Source: Pseudomonadota bacterium (GTDB lineage Bacteria; Pseudomonadota; Alphaproteobacteria; Caulobacterales; Caulobacteraceae). From it: 31,873 bases of DNA. Position numbers and translations under genes: made by a program. The stretch covers positions 1 to 31,873 of the forward strand of contig JAEYWU010000030.1 in assembly GCA_023428785.1 (NCBI GenBank), read 5' to 3'. Position 1 is the first letter of the stretch; each line of letters starts with the position of its first letter. The notes under the pieces were generated by a model. The model saw nothing but the letters and a program-made list of their open reading frames with translations, did no database searches and was not told where the DNA came from. Below are positions 6,401-14,459 of the stretch, one piece after another.

Positions 6401-6934
6401 TTACTTCTTCTTGCCTTCCTTGCGACGCACGGTTTCGCCGGCGTAGCGGACGCCCTTGCCCTTGTAGGGCTCCGGCGGACGGATCTTGCGGATCTTGGCG
6501 GCGATTTCGCCGACGACCTGCTTGTCGATGCCCGAGATCTTGATCTCGGTCTGCTTGGGCGTGGCGAACGAGACGCCGGCCGGCGGTTCGATGTCGACGT
6601 CGTGCGAGAAGCCGAGCTGCAGCGACAGGGCGTTGCCCTTCATCGCAGCGCGGTAACCCACGCCGACCAGTTCGAGCGTGCGCTCGAAGCCAGTCGTGAC
6701 GCCGGTGACCATGTTGTCGACCAGCGAGCGCGACAGACCCCACATCGCGCGAGCGCGCGGGGTGTCTTCACGCGGCGCCAGCGTCAGCTCGTTGTTCTCG
6801 AGCTTGACTTCGACTTCCGGGGCGACGGTCCAGGTCAGCTGACCCTTGGGGCCCTTGGCCGAGACGGTCTGGCCGTCGACGGTGACCGTAGCGCCTTGCG
6901 GCACGGCGATCGGGCGTTTTCCGATACGAGACAT
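6401..6934 (-). CDS. rplF: 50S ribosomal protein L6
   Basis: L6 binds 23S rRNA near the sarcin-ricin loop and the elongation-factor site. The 177-residue protein begins MSRIGKRPIAVPQGATVTVD and consists of two related domains; the second carries the signature PEPYKGKGVRYAGETVRRKE near the C-terminus, ending in a lysine cluster. ATG start at 6934, one base after the rpsH stop. Length and sequence are ordinary for an alphaproteobacterium. Confidence 0.98.
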   Translation of the reverse strand: MSRIGKRPIAVPQGATVTVDGQTVSAKGPKGQLTWTVAPEVEVKLENNELTLAPREDTPRARAMWGLSRSLVDNMVTGVTTGFERTLELVGVGYRAAMKGNALSLQLGFSHDVDIEPPAGVSFATPKQTEIKISGIDKQVVGEIAAKIRKIRPPEPYKGKGVRYAGETVRRKEGKKK

Positions 6935-6935
6935 C

Positions 6936-7334
6936 TTAGTAGACCCTGCAGAGCACTTCGCCGCCGACGTTAGCGTCGCGGGCGGCGGCGTCGGACATCA
7001 CGCCCTTGGACGTCGACAGGATCGAGATGCCCAGGCCGTTCTTGATCGGCTTAAGATCCGAAATCGACGAATAGACGCGACGGCCGGGCTTGGAGACACG
7101 GCTGATCTCGGCGATGACGGGCTGACCGTCGAAGTACTTCAGCTCGATTTCGAACTGAGGAAACTCGCCGGGATTTTCCACGATCTTGTAGCCGCGGATG
7201 TAGCCTTCGTCGGCCAGCACATCCAGGACGCGCTGACGCAGCTTCGAAGCCGGGGTGAGCACCGACGAACGCTTGCGGGTAGCCGCGTTCTTGATGCGCG
7301 CGATCATGTCGCTGAGGGGATCATTGATCATCAT
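6936..7334 (-). CDS. rpsH: 30S ribosomal protein S8
   Basis: S8 binds the central domain of 16S rRNA early in assembly; in E. coli it is also the translational repressor of the spc operon, acting at the rplE start. The 132-residue protein begins with the conserved NDPLSDMIARIKNA and ends with GLGISILSTSKGVMSD, REANVGGEVLC-like GGEVLCRVY. ATG start at 7334 (the next Met codon is adjacent). It follows rpsN after 14 bp. I see no clear S8-site mimic, which needs a structure search. Confidence 0.98.
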   Translation of the reverse strand: MMINDPLSDMIARIKNAATRKRSSVLTPASKLRQRVLDVLADEGYIRGYKIVENPGEFPQFEIELKYFDGQPVIAEISRVSKPGRRVYSSISDLKPIKNGLGISILSTSKGVMSDAAARDANVGGEVLCRVY

Positions 7335-7348
7335 GGTCGGACCTCCTC

Positions 7349-7654
7349 TTACCAGCTCGACTTGGTCATGCCGGGGATCTGACCCAGCGAAGCCAGTTCA
7401 CGCAGCGCGATCCGGCTCATCTTGAGCTTGCGATAGTAGGCGCGCGGGCGGCCGGTCACTTCGCAGCGGTTGCGGATGCGGGTCGCGGCGCCATTGCGCG
7501 GCATCGCGGCCAGCTTGAGGCGCGCTTCGAAGCGCTCCTCGAGGGGCTTGGATTCGTCGTTCGCAATGGCCTTCAGCGCGGCGCGCTTGGCGGCGTGCTT
7601 GGCCACGAGCGCCTTGACGGCTTCGTTGCGGTTGACAGCGGACTTCTTAGCCAT
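7349..7654 (-). CDS. rpsN: 30S ribosomal protein S14, zinc-free form
   Basis: S14 is a head protein of the 30S subunit contacting S3, S10 and 16S rRNA. The 101-residue protein is the long, zinc-free type: MAKKSAVNRNEAVKALV at the start, the middle PRNGAATRIRNRCEVTGRPR and the end YYRKLKMSRIALRELASLGQ. Only one cysteine is present, so no zinc ribbon. The frame stays open upstream to 7726, but ATG 7654 with an AGAACC/GGGAAAAGAACC purine stretch and the conserved MAKKS start is right. 14 bp before rpsH, 19 bp after rplE. Confidence 0.97.
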   Translation of the reverse strand: MAKKSAVNRNEAVKALVAKHAAKRAALKAIANDESKPLEERFEARLKLAAMPRNGAATRIRNRCEVTGRPRAYYRKLKMSRIALRELASLGQIPGMTKSSW

Positions 7655-7673
7655 GGTTCTTTTCCCTTCCCGC

Positions 7674-8231
7674 TCAGTTCGTGAACGGGAACTTGAACTC
7701 GGTGAGGAGAGCCTTGGCTTCCTCATCGGTCTTGGCCGTGGTGCAGACGATGATGTCCATGCCCCACATCTGATCGATCTGGTCGTAGTTGATTTCCGGG
7801 AACACGATGTGCTCCTTCAGGCCCATGGCGTAGTTGCCACGGCCGTCGAAGGACGTGCCCTTCAGACCCCGGAAGTCCTTCACGCGCGGCAGCGCGATCG
7901 TGATCAGGCGGTCCAGGAACTCATACATACGGTCCTGACGGAGCGTCACCTTGGCGCCGACAACCATGCCTTCGCGCAGCTTGAAGCCAGCGATGGAGTT
8001 GCGGGCCTTGGTGGCCACCGGCTTCTGGCCGGCGATCGCTTCCAGGTCCTTGATGGCCGCGTTGGCCTTCTTGGAGTCGGCGACAGCTTCACCGATGCCC
8101 ATGTTGAGGACAATCTTGTCCAGCTTGGGCACCTGCATGCCGTTGGAATAACCGAACTTGTCGGTCATCGCCTTGCGGATGCGCTCCTGATACTCGCTCT
8201 TGAGGCGAGGCGTGTATTCGGTGTTAGCCAT
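7674..8231 (-). CDS. rplE: 50S ribosomal protein L5
   Basis: L5 binds 5S rRNA and forms inter-subunit bridge B1b with S13. The 185-residue protein has YTPRLKSEYQERI at the start, KLDKIVLNMGIGEA, RNSIAGFKLREGM, TLRQDRMYEFLDRL and the C-terminal GMDIIVCTTAKTDEEAKALL signature. The ATG at 8231 gives MANTEYTPRL; the frame continues upstream but that part lies within rplX. The start overlaps the rplX stop by 8 bases (ATGGCTAA), indicating translational coupling. Confidence 0.98.
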   Translation of the reverse strand: MANTEYTPRLKSEYQERIRKAMTDKFGYSNGMQVPKLDKIVLNMGIGEAVADSKKANAAIKDLEAIAGQKPVATKARNSIAGFKLREGMVVGAKVTLRQDRMYEFLDRLITIALPRVKDFRGLKGTSFDGRGNYAMGLKEHIVFPEINYDQIDQMWGMDIIVCTTAKTDEEAKALLTEFKFPFTN

Positions 8232-8538
8232 TGATGGCGTCCCCCGTGGTCTTGGCGAAGCGGACCTTCTTGTCGCCATCCATGCGGAAGCCGACGCGGG
8301 TCGGCTTACCCTTGGAGTCGACGAGGGCGACGTTCGACACGTGGATCGACGCTTCCTTGTTGACGATGCCGCCTTGCGGGTTGCCGGCAGACGGGCGGGT
8401 GTGGCGCTGGACGACCTGGATGCCCTGGACGACCACGCGGTTGTCCGACGGGATCACGCGCAGCACCTTGCCGGTGCGGCCCTTATCCTTGCCGGTCAGG
8501 ACGACGACGTCGTCACCCTTCTTGATCTTGGCGGCCAT
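8224..8538 (-). CDS. rplX: 50S ribosomal protein L24
   Basis: L24 is one of the two assembly-initiator proteins for the 50S subunit. The 104-residue protein contains the KOW motif (KKGDDVVVLTGKDKGRTGKV, residues 6-25), a second conserved piece (VVVQGIQVVQRHTRPS) and PQGGIVNKEASIHVSNVAL. ATG start at 8538 overlaps the rplN stop by one base (TAATG). Its own end overlaps rplE by 8 bases. Canonical spc-operon position. Confidence 0.98.
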   Translation of the reverse strand: MAAKIKKGDDVVVLTGKDKGRTGKVLRVIPSDNRVVVQGIQVVQRHTRPSAGNPQGGIVNKEASIHVSNVALVDSKGKPTRVGFRMDGDKKVRFAKTTGDAING

Positions 8539-8906
8539 TACAGGACCTCCGGAGCGAGCGAGATGATCTTCATGTGGTTCTTGGCGCGCAACTCGCGCGG
8601 AACCGGTCCGAAGATCCGGGTTCCCACCGGCTCGTTCGACTTGTTGACGATGACGGCGGCGGAACGGTCGAAGCGGATGACCGAACCGTCCTTGCGCTGG
8701 ATGTCCTTGGCGGTGCGAACGACGACGGCGCGAAGCACGTCACCCTTCTTCACGCGACCGCGCGGGATAGCTTCCTTGACGGACACGACGATCGTGTCGC
8801 CCACCGAGGCGTAGCGGCGCTTGGAGCCGCCCAGCACCTTGATGCACATGACCCGGCGAGCGCCCGAATTATCGGCGACGTCCAGGTTAGTTTGCATCTG
8901 GATCAT
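8538..8906 (-). CDS. rplN: 50S ribosomal protein L14
   Basis: L14 lies at the subunit interface, contacts L19 and 16S rRNA (bridges B5/B8) and is the docking site for the silencing factor RsfS. The 122-residue protein begins MIQMQTNLDVADNSGARRVM and contains VSVKEAIPRGRVKKGDV and PVGTRIFGPVPRELR, all diagnostic. ATG start at 8906, 22 bp downstream of the rpsQ... upstream neighbour stop, and TAATG overlap with rplX. Normal length. Confidence 0.98.
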   Translation of the reverse strand: MIQMQTNLDVADNSGARRVMCIKVLGGSKRRYASVGDTIVVSVKEAIPRGRVKKGDVLRAVVVRTAKDIQRKDGSVIRFDRSAAVIVNKSNEPVGTRIFGPVPRELRAKNHMKIISLAPEVL

Positions 8907-8928
8907 GGGATCAGACCTTCTCTAACTC

Positions 8929-9180
8929 TCAGGCCGAGGCCGTGGCGTCGTCGCCGGAATAGACTTCCCAGCGCTTCAGCTTCGACTTCGGGGCGCACTC
9001 ACGGATACGGGCGACATCGCCGACCTTGAGCGTGTTGCCTTCGTCGTGCGCATGGTAGCGCTTCGACTGGCGAACGGTTTTCTTGAACAGCGGGTGCAGC
9101 AGGGTGCGCTCGACCTTGACGACGACAGTCTTGTCGCCCTTGTCGGAAACGACCACGCCTTCCAGAATTCTCTTGGGCAT
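8929..9180 (-). CDS. rpsQ: 30S ribosomal protein S17
   Basis: S17 is an early-binding protein of the 30S body with an OB fold. The 83-residue protein has MPKRILEGVVVSDKGDKTVV, VKVERTLLHPLFKKTVRQSK, YHAHDEGNTLKVGD and the RIRECAPKSKLKRWEV C-terminal region. ATG start at 9180, 9 bp after rpmC; rplN follows after 22 bp. This is the last gene of the S10 operon in the E. coli arrangement, but here the spc genes follow without any visible terminator. Confidence 0.97.
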   Translation of the reverse strand: MPKRILEGVVVSDKGDKTVVVKVERTLLHPLFKKTVRQSKRYHAHDEGNTLKVGDVARIRECAPKSKLKRWEVYSGDDATASA

Positions 9181-9189
9181 CGGTTTTCC

Positions 9190-9384
9190 TTAGGCCTGGC
9201 GCTGCTGGCGCTGCAGCGTCTTGATGCGCGCGATGTCCTTGCGGACTTCGTTGGCGCGGTGGGTCTTCTCCATCTGGCCGGTGGCGGCCTGGAAACGGAG
9301 ATTGAACTGTTCCTTCTTCAGCGACAGGAGCTCGTCCTGCAGCTGATCGGCGGTCTTGCCGCGAAGATCGGCGATCTTGGTCAT
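9190..9384 (-). CDS. rpmC: 50S ribosomal protein L29
   Basis: L29 lies next to L23 at the polypeptide exit tunnel, near the docking site for SRP and trigger factor. The 64-residue, largely helical protein shows DLRGKTADQLQDELLSLKKE, FNLRFQAATGQMEKTHRAN and VRKDIARIKTLQRQ, a two-helix hairpin with the family signature in the second helix. ATG start at 9384, 11 bp after the rplP stop. Gln-rich C-terminus. Confidence 0.97.
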   Translation of the reverse strand: MTKIADLRGKTADQLQDELLSLKKEQFNLRFQAATGQMEKTHRANEVRKDIARIKTLQRQQRQA

Positions 9385-9395
9385 CGATCCTTCTC

Positions 9396-9827
9396 CTAGT
9401 GCTCGACCGCGACGCCGGCGTCGATGCGGGTCACGACCTTGGTGCGGACGGGCAGCTTGGCGGCGCCGAGACGCAGCGCTTCACGGGCGATATCGTCCGG
9501 AACCCCGTCGATTTCGAACATGATGCGGCCCGGAGCCACGCGGGCGGCCCAGAAGTCAACGGCGCCCTTGCCCTTACCCATGCGGACTTCGGCCGGCTTG
9601 CCGGAGACCGGCACGTCCGGGAAGATGCGGATCCAGACACGGCCCTGACGCTTCATCTGGCGGGTGATCGCGCGGCGGGCCGCCTCGATCTGACGCGCGG
9701 TGATGCGTTCCGGCTCCATGGACTTCAGGCCGTAGGAGCCGAAGTTCAGCGAGAAACCGCCCTTGGCCGAGCCGTGGATACGGCCCTTGAACGCCTTGCG
9801 GTACTTGGTTTTCTTGGGTGACAGCAT
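9396..9827 (-). CDS. rplP: 50S ribosomal protein L16
   Basis: L16 organises the A-site side of the 50S subunit near the peptidyl-transferase centre. The 143-residue protein starts MLSPKKTKYRKAFKGRIHGS and contains RITARQIEAARRAITRQMKR, RVWIRIFPDVPVSGKPAEVR, MGKGKGAVDFWAARV and PGRIMFEIDGV. ATG start at 9827, 3 bp after the rpsC stop. The order rpsC-rplP-rpmC is canonical. Nothing odd seen. Confidence 0.98.
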   Translation of the reverse strand: MLSPKKTKYRKAFKGRIHGSAKGGFSLNFGSYGLKSMEPERITARQIEAARRAITRQMKRQGRVWIRIFPDVPVSGKPAEVRMGKGKGAVDFWAARVAPGRIMFEIDGVPDDIAREALRLGAAKLPVRTKVVTRIDAGVAVEH

Positions 9828-9830
9828 GAC

Positions 9831-10583
9831 CTAGTTCTCACGTCCCCGGTCACGGCGCGGACCGCGATCACCGCGGGGGCCACGCTCGCGGCCTTCATTC
9901 GACGACGGACCCGAGGCTTCCTGGGCCCAACGCTTGTCCTGGGCCATCGGGTCGTGCTCGAGCACCTCACCCTTGAAGACCCAGACCTTCACACCGATGA
10001 TGCCGTAAGTCGTCTTGGCTTCCGTGAAGCCATAGTCGATGTCGGCACGCAGGGTGTGCAGCGGCACGCGGCCTTCGCGGTACCATTCCATACGGGCGAT
10101 TTCCGCGCCGCCGAGACGGCCCGAAACGTTGATGCGGACGCCCTTGGCGCCGAGGCGCATGGCAGACTGCATCGCGCGCTTCATGGCGCGGCGGAACGCG
10201 ATACGGCGCTCCAGCTGCTGGGCGATGTTCTCGGCGATCAGCTGAGCATCGGTCTCCGGCTTGCGAACCTCGACGAGGTTCAGGAACACTTCGCCTTCGG
10301 TCATGGCCGAGACTTCGCGACGCAGCTTCTCGATGTCCGCGCCCTTTTTGCCGATCACGACGCCCGGACGGGCGGCGTAGATGGTGATGCGGCACTTCTT
10401 GTGCGGGCGCTCGATGATGATGCGCGACACGCCAGCGCCCGACAGGCGTTCCTTGAGCCACTCGCGCAGCTTCAGGTCCTGGTGGAGCAGCCGGGCGTAG
10501 TCCTGGCCGCCGGCGAACCAGCGGCTGTCCCAGGTGCGATTGACGCCGAGCCGCAGCCCGACCGGATTGACTTTCTGACCCAT
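9831..10583 (-). CDS. rpsC: 30S ribosomal protein S3
   Basis: S3 lines the mRNA entry channel of the 30S subunit and helps unwind structured mRNA. The 250-residue protein has MGQKVNPVGLRLGVNRTWDS at the start, a type II KH domain (about 40-110) with its RPGVVIGKKGADIEKLR loop, and a C-terminal domain with GRLGGAEIARMEWYREGRVP and DYGFTEAKTTYGIIGVKVW. The last 40 residues are a disordered Arg/Gly/Asp-rich tail (GPRGDRGPRRDRG), common in alphaproteobacteria. The ATG at 10583 overlaps the rplV stop (TGATG). Confidence 0.98.
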   Translation of the reverse strand: MGQKVNPVGLRLGVNRTWDSRWFAGGQDYARLLHQDLKLREWLKERLSGAGVSRIIIERPHKKCRITIYAARPGVVIGKKGADIEKLRREVSAMTEGEVFLNLVEVRKPETDAQLIAENIAQQLERRIAFRRAMKRAMQSAMRLGAKGVRINVSGRLGGAEIARMEWYREGRVPLHTLRADIDYGFTEAKTTYGIIGVKVWVFKGEVLEHDPMAQDKRWAQEASGPSSNEGRERGPRGDRGPRRDRGREN

Positions 10584-10963
10584 CAGGCGGCCTCACCCAG
10601 CTCGCGGACCACGATGGTGATCTCGCTGAACGGCTTCTCGATGCGCGAAGCGCGGCCGCGAGCGCGGGCCATGAAACGCTTCATCACAAGGTTCTTGCCG
10701 ACGAAGGCCTCGGCGACGACCAGAGAGTCGATGTCGAGGTTGTGGTTGTTTTCGGCGTTCGACACGGCCGAATACAGCGCCTTACGCACATCCTTGGCGA
10801 TGCGCTTGCGGCTGAATTCCAGCTCGTTCAGAGCCTTCTGCACCGGCAGGCCGCGGATCGACTGGGCCACCAGGTTCAGCTTCTGAGGGCTGATGCGGAC
10901 GTTGATGACCTTGGCGCGGGCCTCGGTCGCGCCGACGCGACGCTTGTTCTTGGTCTGGGCCAT
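10583..10963 (-). CDS. rplV: 50S ribosomal protein L22
   Basis: L22 lines the nascent-peptide exit tunnel; its beta-hairpin forms the constriction with L4. The 126-residue protein carries KVINVRISPQKLNLVAQSIR, ALYSAVSNAENNHNLD and the C-terminal hairpin with KRFMARARGRASRIEKPFS, where macrolide-resistance changes are known in other species. ATG start at 10963; 4 bp from rpsS and a one-base stop/start overlap with rpsC. Confidence 0.98.
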   Translation of the reverse strand: MAQTKNKRRVGATEARAKVINVRISPQKLNLVAQSIRGLPVQKALNELEFSRKRIAKDVRKALYSAVSNAENNHNLDIDSLVVAEAFVGKNLVMKRFMARARGRASRIEKPFSEITIVVRELGEAA

Positions 10964-10967
10964 CGGC

Positions 10968-11246
10968 TTACTTCCTCTTGGCCTTCTTGTCCGCCGCGTG
11001 GCCCGGGAAGTTCCGGGTCGGGGCGAACTCGCCGAACTTCATGCCGACCATGTCCTCGTTGACCAGCACGGGAACGTGCTTGAGGCCATTGTGGACACCA
11101 AAGGTCAGGCCGACGAACTGCGGCAGGATGGTGGAGCGGCGCGACCAAGTCTTGATCACGTCCTTGCGGCCCGACGTTTGGGCGGCGTCTGCCTTCTTCA
11201 GCAGATAACCGTCGACGAAGGGACCTTTCCAGGCGGAACGGGTCAT
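10968..11246 (-). CDS. rpsS: 30S ribosomal protein S19
   Basis: S19 forms a complex with S13 in the 30S head and contacts the tRNAs. The 92-residue protein begins MTRSAWKGPFVDGYLLKKAD and includes KTWSRRSTILPQFVGLTFGV, HNGLKHVPVLVNEDMVGMK and the basic C-terminus GHAADKKAKRK. ATG start at 11246, 3 bp after the rplB stop. Alphaproteobacterial in all visible features, in contrast to S11 at the far end of the cluster. Confidence 0.97.
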   Translation of the reverse strand: MTRSAWKGPFVDGYLLKKADAAQTSGRKDVIKTWSRRSTILPQFVGLTFGVHNGLKHVPVLVNEDMVGMKFGEFAPTRNFPGHAADKKAKRK

Positions 11247-11249
11247 CGC

Positions 11250-12089
11250 TTACCGAGCCTTCTTCGCTTTGTGGCGCGAACGGATGATGTACTTGTCCGT
11301 CGCCTTGTTCTTGCGGGTCTTGCGGCCCTTGGTCGGCATGCCCGTCGGGCTCACCGGGTGGCGGCCGCCCGAGGTGCGGCCTTCACCGCCGCCGTGCGGG
11401 TGGTCGATCGGGTTCATGGCCACGCCGCGGACGTGCGGGCGGAAGCCCATGTGACGCTTGCGGCCGGCCTTGCCGAGGTTCTGGTTCATGTGGTCCGAGT
11501 TGGACACCGCACCGACCGTGGCCATGCAGCTGTCCAGAACCATACGAAGCTCGCCCGAGCCCAGACGGATCTGGGCGTAGCCGGCGTCGCGGCCGACCAG
11601 CTGGGCGTAGGACCCGGCGGAGCGGGCCAGCTGGCCGCCCTTCTCGGGCTTCATCTCGATGTTGTGGATGATCGTACCGATCGGCATCGAGCGCAGCGGC
11701 ATGGCGTTGCCCGGCTTTACGTCGGCGCGTTCAGCCGCGATCACCTGGTCGCCGGCCTTAAGGCGCTGCGGGGCCAGGATGTAGGCCTTTTCGCCGTCAC
11801 CATAGGTCACCAGCGCGATGAACGCGGTGCGGTTCGGATCGTACTCCAGGCGCTCGACCGTGCCGACAGCGTCGAACTTGCGACGCTTGAAGTCGATCTT
11901 GCGGTACAGGCGCTTGGCGCCGCCGCCACGGAAGCGGACGGCGATGCGGCCGCCGGCCCCACGACCGCCCGACTTGGTCAGGCCCTCGACGAGGCTCTTT
12001 TCCGGACGCCCCTTGTGGAGCTCCAAACGGTCGATCAGCACCAGGGCGCGGCGGCCCGGCGATGTCGGATTATAGGTCTTCAGAGCCAT
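11250..12089 (-). CDS. rplB: 50S ribosomal protein L2
   Basis: L2 is a highly conserved 23S rRNA-binding protein essential for peptidyl transfer and subunit joining (bridge B7b). The 279-residue protein starts MALKTYNPTSPGRRALVLID and contains the RGGGAKRLYRKIDFKR region, the SH3-like and OB-like core, and the C-terminal VRGVAMNPIDHPHGGGEGRT signature with the functionally important histidine in DHPHGGG. ATG start at 12089, 4 bp after rplW. Confidence 0.99.
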   Translation of the reverse strand: MALKTYNPTSPGRRALVLIDRLELHKGRPEKSLVEGLTKSGGRGAGGRIAVRFRGGGAKRLYRKIDFKRRKFDAVGTVERLEYDPNRTAFIALVTYGDGEKAYILAPQRLKAGDQVIAAERADVKPGNAMPLRSMPIGTIIHNIEMKPEKGGQLARSAGSYAQLVGRDAGYAQIRLGSGELRMVLDSCMATVGAVSNSDHMNQNLGKAGRKRHMGFRPHVRGVAMNPIDHPHGGGEGRTSGGRHPVSPTGMPTKGRKTRKNKATDKYIIRSRHKAKKAR

Positions 12090-12093
12090 GGTC

Positions 12094-12411
12094 CTAGAGC
12101 CCCGTGGTCACGTCGATGGACTGGCCGTCGGCCAGGGTGACGATCGCCTTCTTGACGTCGTTGCGACGTCCCAGACGGCCACGGAAGCGCTTGGTCTTGC
12201 CCTTCTGCACCAGGGTGTTGACCTTGGTGACCTGGACATTGAACAGCGCCTCGACGGCGGCGGCGATCTCGTCCTTGGAGGCGTTGTCGGCCACCTTGAA
12301 GACAACCTTGTTCTGCTCGGAGAGCACGGTCGACTTCTCGGTGATCACCGGCGCCAGGACGGTGTCGTAATGGCGGACAGTGGCCGCCGATTGGGTCTGC
12401 TTGGCGGCCAT
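12094..12411 (-). CDS. rplW: 50S ribosomal protein L23
   Basis: L23 sits at the tunnel exit and is the ribosomal docking site for trigger factor and SRP. The 105-residue protein has HYDTVLAPVITEKSTVLSEQ, NKVVFKVADNASKDEIAAAV, VNTLVQKGKTKRFRGRLGRR and the end RNDVKKAIVTLADGQSID. The ATG at 12411 (MAAKQTQSAA) overlaps the rplD stop by one base. A short Gln/Ala-rich extension of about ten residues precedes the conserved core. Confidence 0.97.
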   Translation of the reverse strand: MAAKQTQSAATVRHYDTVLAPVITEKSTVLSEQNKVVFKVADNASKDEIAAAVEALFNVQVTKVNTLVQKGKTKRFRGRLGRRNDVKKAIVTLADGQSIDVTTGL

Positions 12412-13064
12412 TACGCGGCTTCCTTCTCAGACTTGGCCTCGCCGGAGAACCGGGCGTGGACGGCGTCCACGGCGGCCTTGGTCAGGACCAGCTTCTCGGC
12501 CCGCAGGATGTCATAGACGTTCAAGCCGGCGTCCGGCAGCACGTCGATGTGCGGGATGTTGCGGGCCGCCAGGCCGAAGTTCTTGTCGACTTCGGCGCCA
12601 GCGATGATCAGCGCCTTGTCCCAGCCGAGCTTGCCGAAGGTCTGGCGAAGGGCGGCCGTCTTCGGCTCCTTCAGCTCGACCGAGTCGACGATGATCAGTT
12701 GGCCAGCCTTGGCCTTGGAGGACAGGGCGTGACGCAGGGCCAGGGCGCGGACCTTCTTGGGCAGGTCGATCGCATGCGAGCGAACGACCGGACCGAAGGC
12801 GCGCGAGCCGCCAACGAACTGCGGCGCACGGCGCGAACCATGACGGGCGCCGCCGGTGCCCTTCTGGCGGTACATCTTTTTGCCGGTGCGGCTGTTCTCG
12901 TTGCGCGTCTGGACCTTGTGGGTGCCGGCGCGGCGCTTGGCGAGTTGCCAAACGACGCAACGCTGCAGGATGTCCGCACGGATTTCGTCGATGCCGAACA
13001 CGTCGTCGTTCAGCTCGATGTCACCGGCGGCCTTGCCGTCCAGCTTGGTGACGGAGAGTTTCAT
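12411..13064 (-). CDS. rplD: 50S ribosomal protein L4
   Basis: L4 binds 23S rRNA, its extended loop reaches the exit tunnel constriction, and in E. coli it also represses the S10 operon by attenuation and translational block. The 217-residue protein includes QLAKRRAGTHKVQTRNENSR, the loop KKMYRQKGTGGARHGSRRAP, and VRSHAIDLPKKVRALALRHA. The ATG at 13064 overlaps the rplC stop (TGATG). Whether L4 regulates this operon is unknown; alphaproteobacterial leaders often lack the E. coli-type site. Confidence 0.98.
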   Translation of the reverse strand: MKLSVTKLDGKAAGDIELNDDVFGIDEIRADILQRCVVWQLAKRRAGTHKVQTRNENSRTGKKMYRQKGTGGARHGSRRAPQFVGGSRAFGPVVRSHAIDLPKKVRALALRHALSSKAKAGQLIIVDSVELKEPKTAALRQTFGKLGWDKALIIAGAEVDKNFGLAARNIPHIDVLPDAGLNVYDILRAEKLVLTKAAVDAVHARFSGEAKSEKEAA

Positions 13065-13819
13065 CAGGCTTCATCCCCGTTTGCTTCAGCGGCCGGAGCT
13101 TCCTCGGCCGGGGTTTCAGCGGCGGCGGCCGGGGCCGGCGAACCGGCCTTCTTGAAGGCGCCCGGGAAGGGAGCGCCTTCCGGACGCTTGGCCTTCACCG
13201 CGTCGCGGACGTTGACGTAGGTGCCGTCGTGGCCCGGGACAGCGCCCTTGACCAGGATGAGACCACGCTCGGCGTCGACGCGAACGATGGTGAGGTTCTG
13301 GGTGGTGACGGTTTCCGTGCCGTAGTGGCCGGCCATCTTCTTGCCCGGGAAGGTGCGGCCCGGATCCTGACGGTTACCCGTGGAGCCGTGCGAGCGGTGC
13401 GAGACCGACACACCGTGGGTGGCGCGCAGGCCGCCGAAGTTCCAGCGCTTCATGGCGCCGGCGAAACCCTTACCGATGGTTTCGCCCTGGATGTCGACCA
13501 GCTGGCCTTCGACGAAGTGATCGGCGGTCAACTCGGCGCCGACGTCGATCAGGTTGTCGTCAGAGACGCGGAACTCGCGAACCACACGCTTGGGCTCGAC
13601 CTCGGCCTTGGCGAAGTTGGCCCGCTCAGCCTTGGTGGTGTTCTTGGCCTTCTTGGAGCCGGCGCCCAGCTGGAGCGCGACGTAGCCGTCACGGTCCTGG
13701 GTGCGCTGGCCGACGACCTGACAGCCGTCCAGCGAAAGCACGGTGACGCCGACCTGCTGGCCGTCGTCGGCGAAGATGCGGGTCATGCCCATCTTCTTGG
13801 CGATGAGACCGGTGCGCAT
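13064..13819 (-). CDS. rplC: 50S ribosomal protein L3
   Basis: L3 is an assembly initiator whose loop approaches the peptidyl-transferase centre. The 251-residue protein contains GKGFAGAMKRWNFGGLRATH and SHRSHGSTGNRQDPGRTFPG; Gln151 in GNRQDPG is the residue methylated by PrmB in E. coli. After the conserved core (to about residue 222) comes a 30-residue Ala/Pro/Glu-rich acidic tail, ending NGDEA, which is an alphaproteobacterial type of extension. ATG start at 13819, 4 bp after rpsJ. Confidence 0.98.
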   Translation of the reverse strand: MRTGLIAKKMGMTRIFADDGQQVGVTVLSLDGCQVVGQRTQDRDGYVALQLGAGSKKAKNTTKAERANFAKAEVEPKRVVREFRVSDDNLIDVGAELTADHFVEGQLVDIQGETIGKGFAGAMKRWNFGGLRATHGVSVSHRSHGSTGNRQDPGRTFPGKKMAGHYGTETVTTQNLTIVRVDAERGLILVKGAVPGHDGTYVNVRDAVKAKRPEGAPFPGAFKKAGSPAPAAAAETPAEEAPAAEANGDEA

Positions 13820-13823
13820 CGGC

Positions 13824-14135
<312 letters not shown>

Positions 14136-14366
14136 ATCGGTTGTGTTTCCCAGATGCGGCGGAACCGCGTCCTATTAGACTTTTCAAAGACCGGACCCCC
14201 TCAGGCCTGAGCCCTCGGAGAACGCACTTCCGCAAAAACGATCGGCCCACGCGGAAGCCGCGGAGGCCGTAGAATTCCCAAGAAGCTGCAAAGAACAGTA
14301 ACTTAGGTCGTTCCTGCGAACCGCGTCTGCCCCCGGAGGGGCACAGCCGATCCAACAAGAGGCGCG
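14136..14366 (-). promoter_or_regulatory. Putative 5' leader of the S10-spc operon
   Basis: Downstream of the promoter at 14367-14395 about 225 nt of untranslated RNA would precede rpsJ. It contains a 6-bp stem TGCCCC/GGGGCA around TCCG (14343-14328), a GC-rich stem region near 14245-14270, and a 12-base perfect palindrome CTCAGGCCTGAG (14200-14211). Such leaders commonly carry ribosomal protein autoregulation, but no known motif is recognised here and no open reading frame looks real. Confidence 0.4.
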
Positions 14367-14395
14367 CTTATGACCTTGGATTCCCCTTCCGTCAA
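14367..14395 (-). promoter_or_regulatory. Promoter candidate for the rpsJ operon
   Basis: On the minus strand TTGACG (14395-14390) and CATAAG (14372-14367) are 17 bp apart. The -35 box is one base from consensus and the -10 is weaker. It is the only good sigma-70-like pair I found in the gap upstream of rpsJ, and transcription of this large operon has to begin there because the upstream gene is unrelated. Confidence 0.5.
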
Positions 14396-14459
14396 GCGGT
14401 GGGAAGGCCCGGCGACAAGAGTTTTTTGCGCCAGGGGTCCGGGCCCGGCCCCGCCCCGT

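Noticed and set aside
5732..6973. 413-codon plus-strand frame over rpsE, rplR and rplF
   Set aside because: Shadow of ribosomal genes on the other strand; composition rich in Arg/Asp/Gly/Leu with no recognisable domain.
10893..12140. 415-codon plus-strand frame opposite rpsS and rplB
   Set aside because: Antisense shadow without start signals or motifs.
14400..14456. Hairpin with a homopolymer run downstream of the GIN gene as a terminator
   Set aside because: On the minus strand the stem CCGGGCCCGG is followed by an A-run, not a U-run; on the plus strand the T-run precedes the stem.
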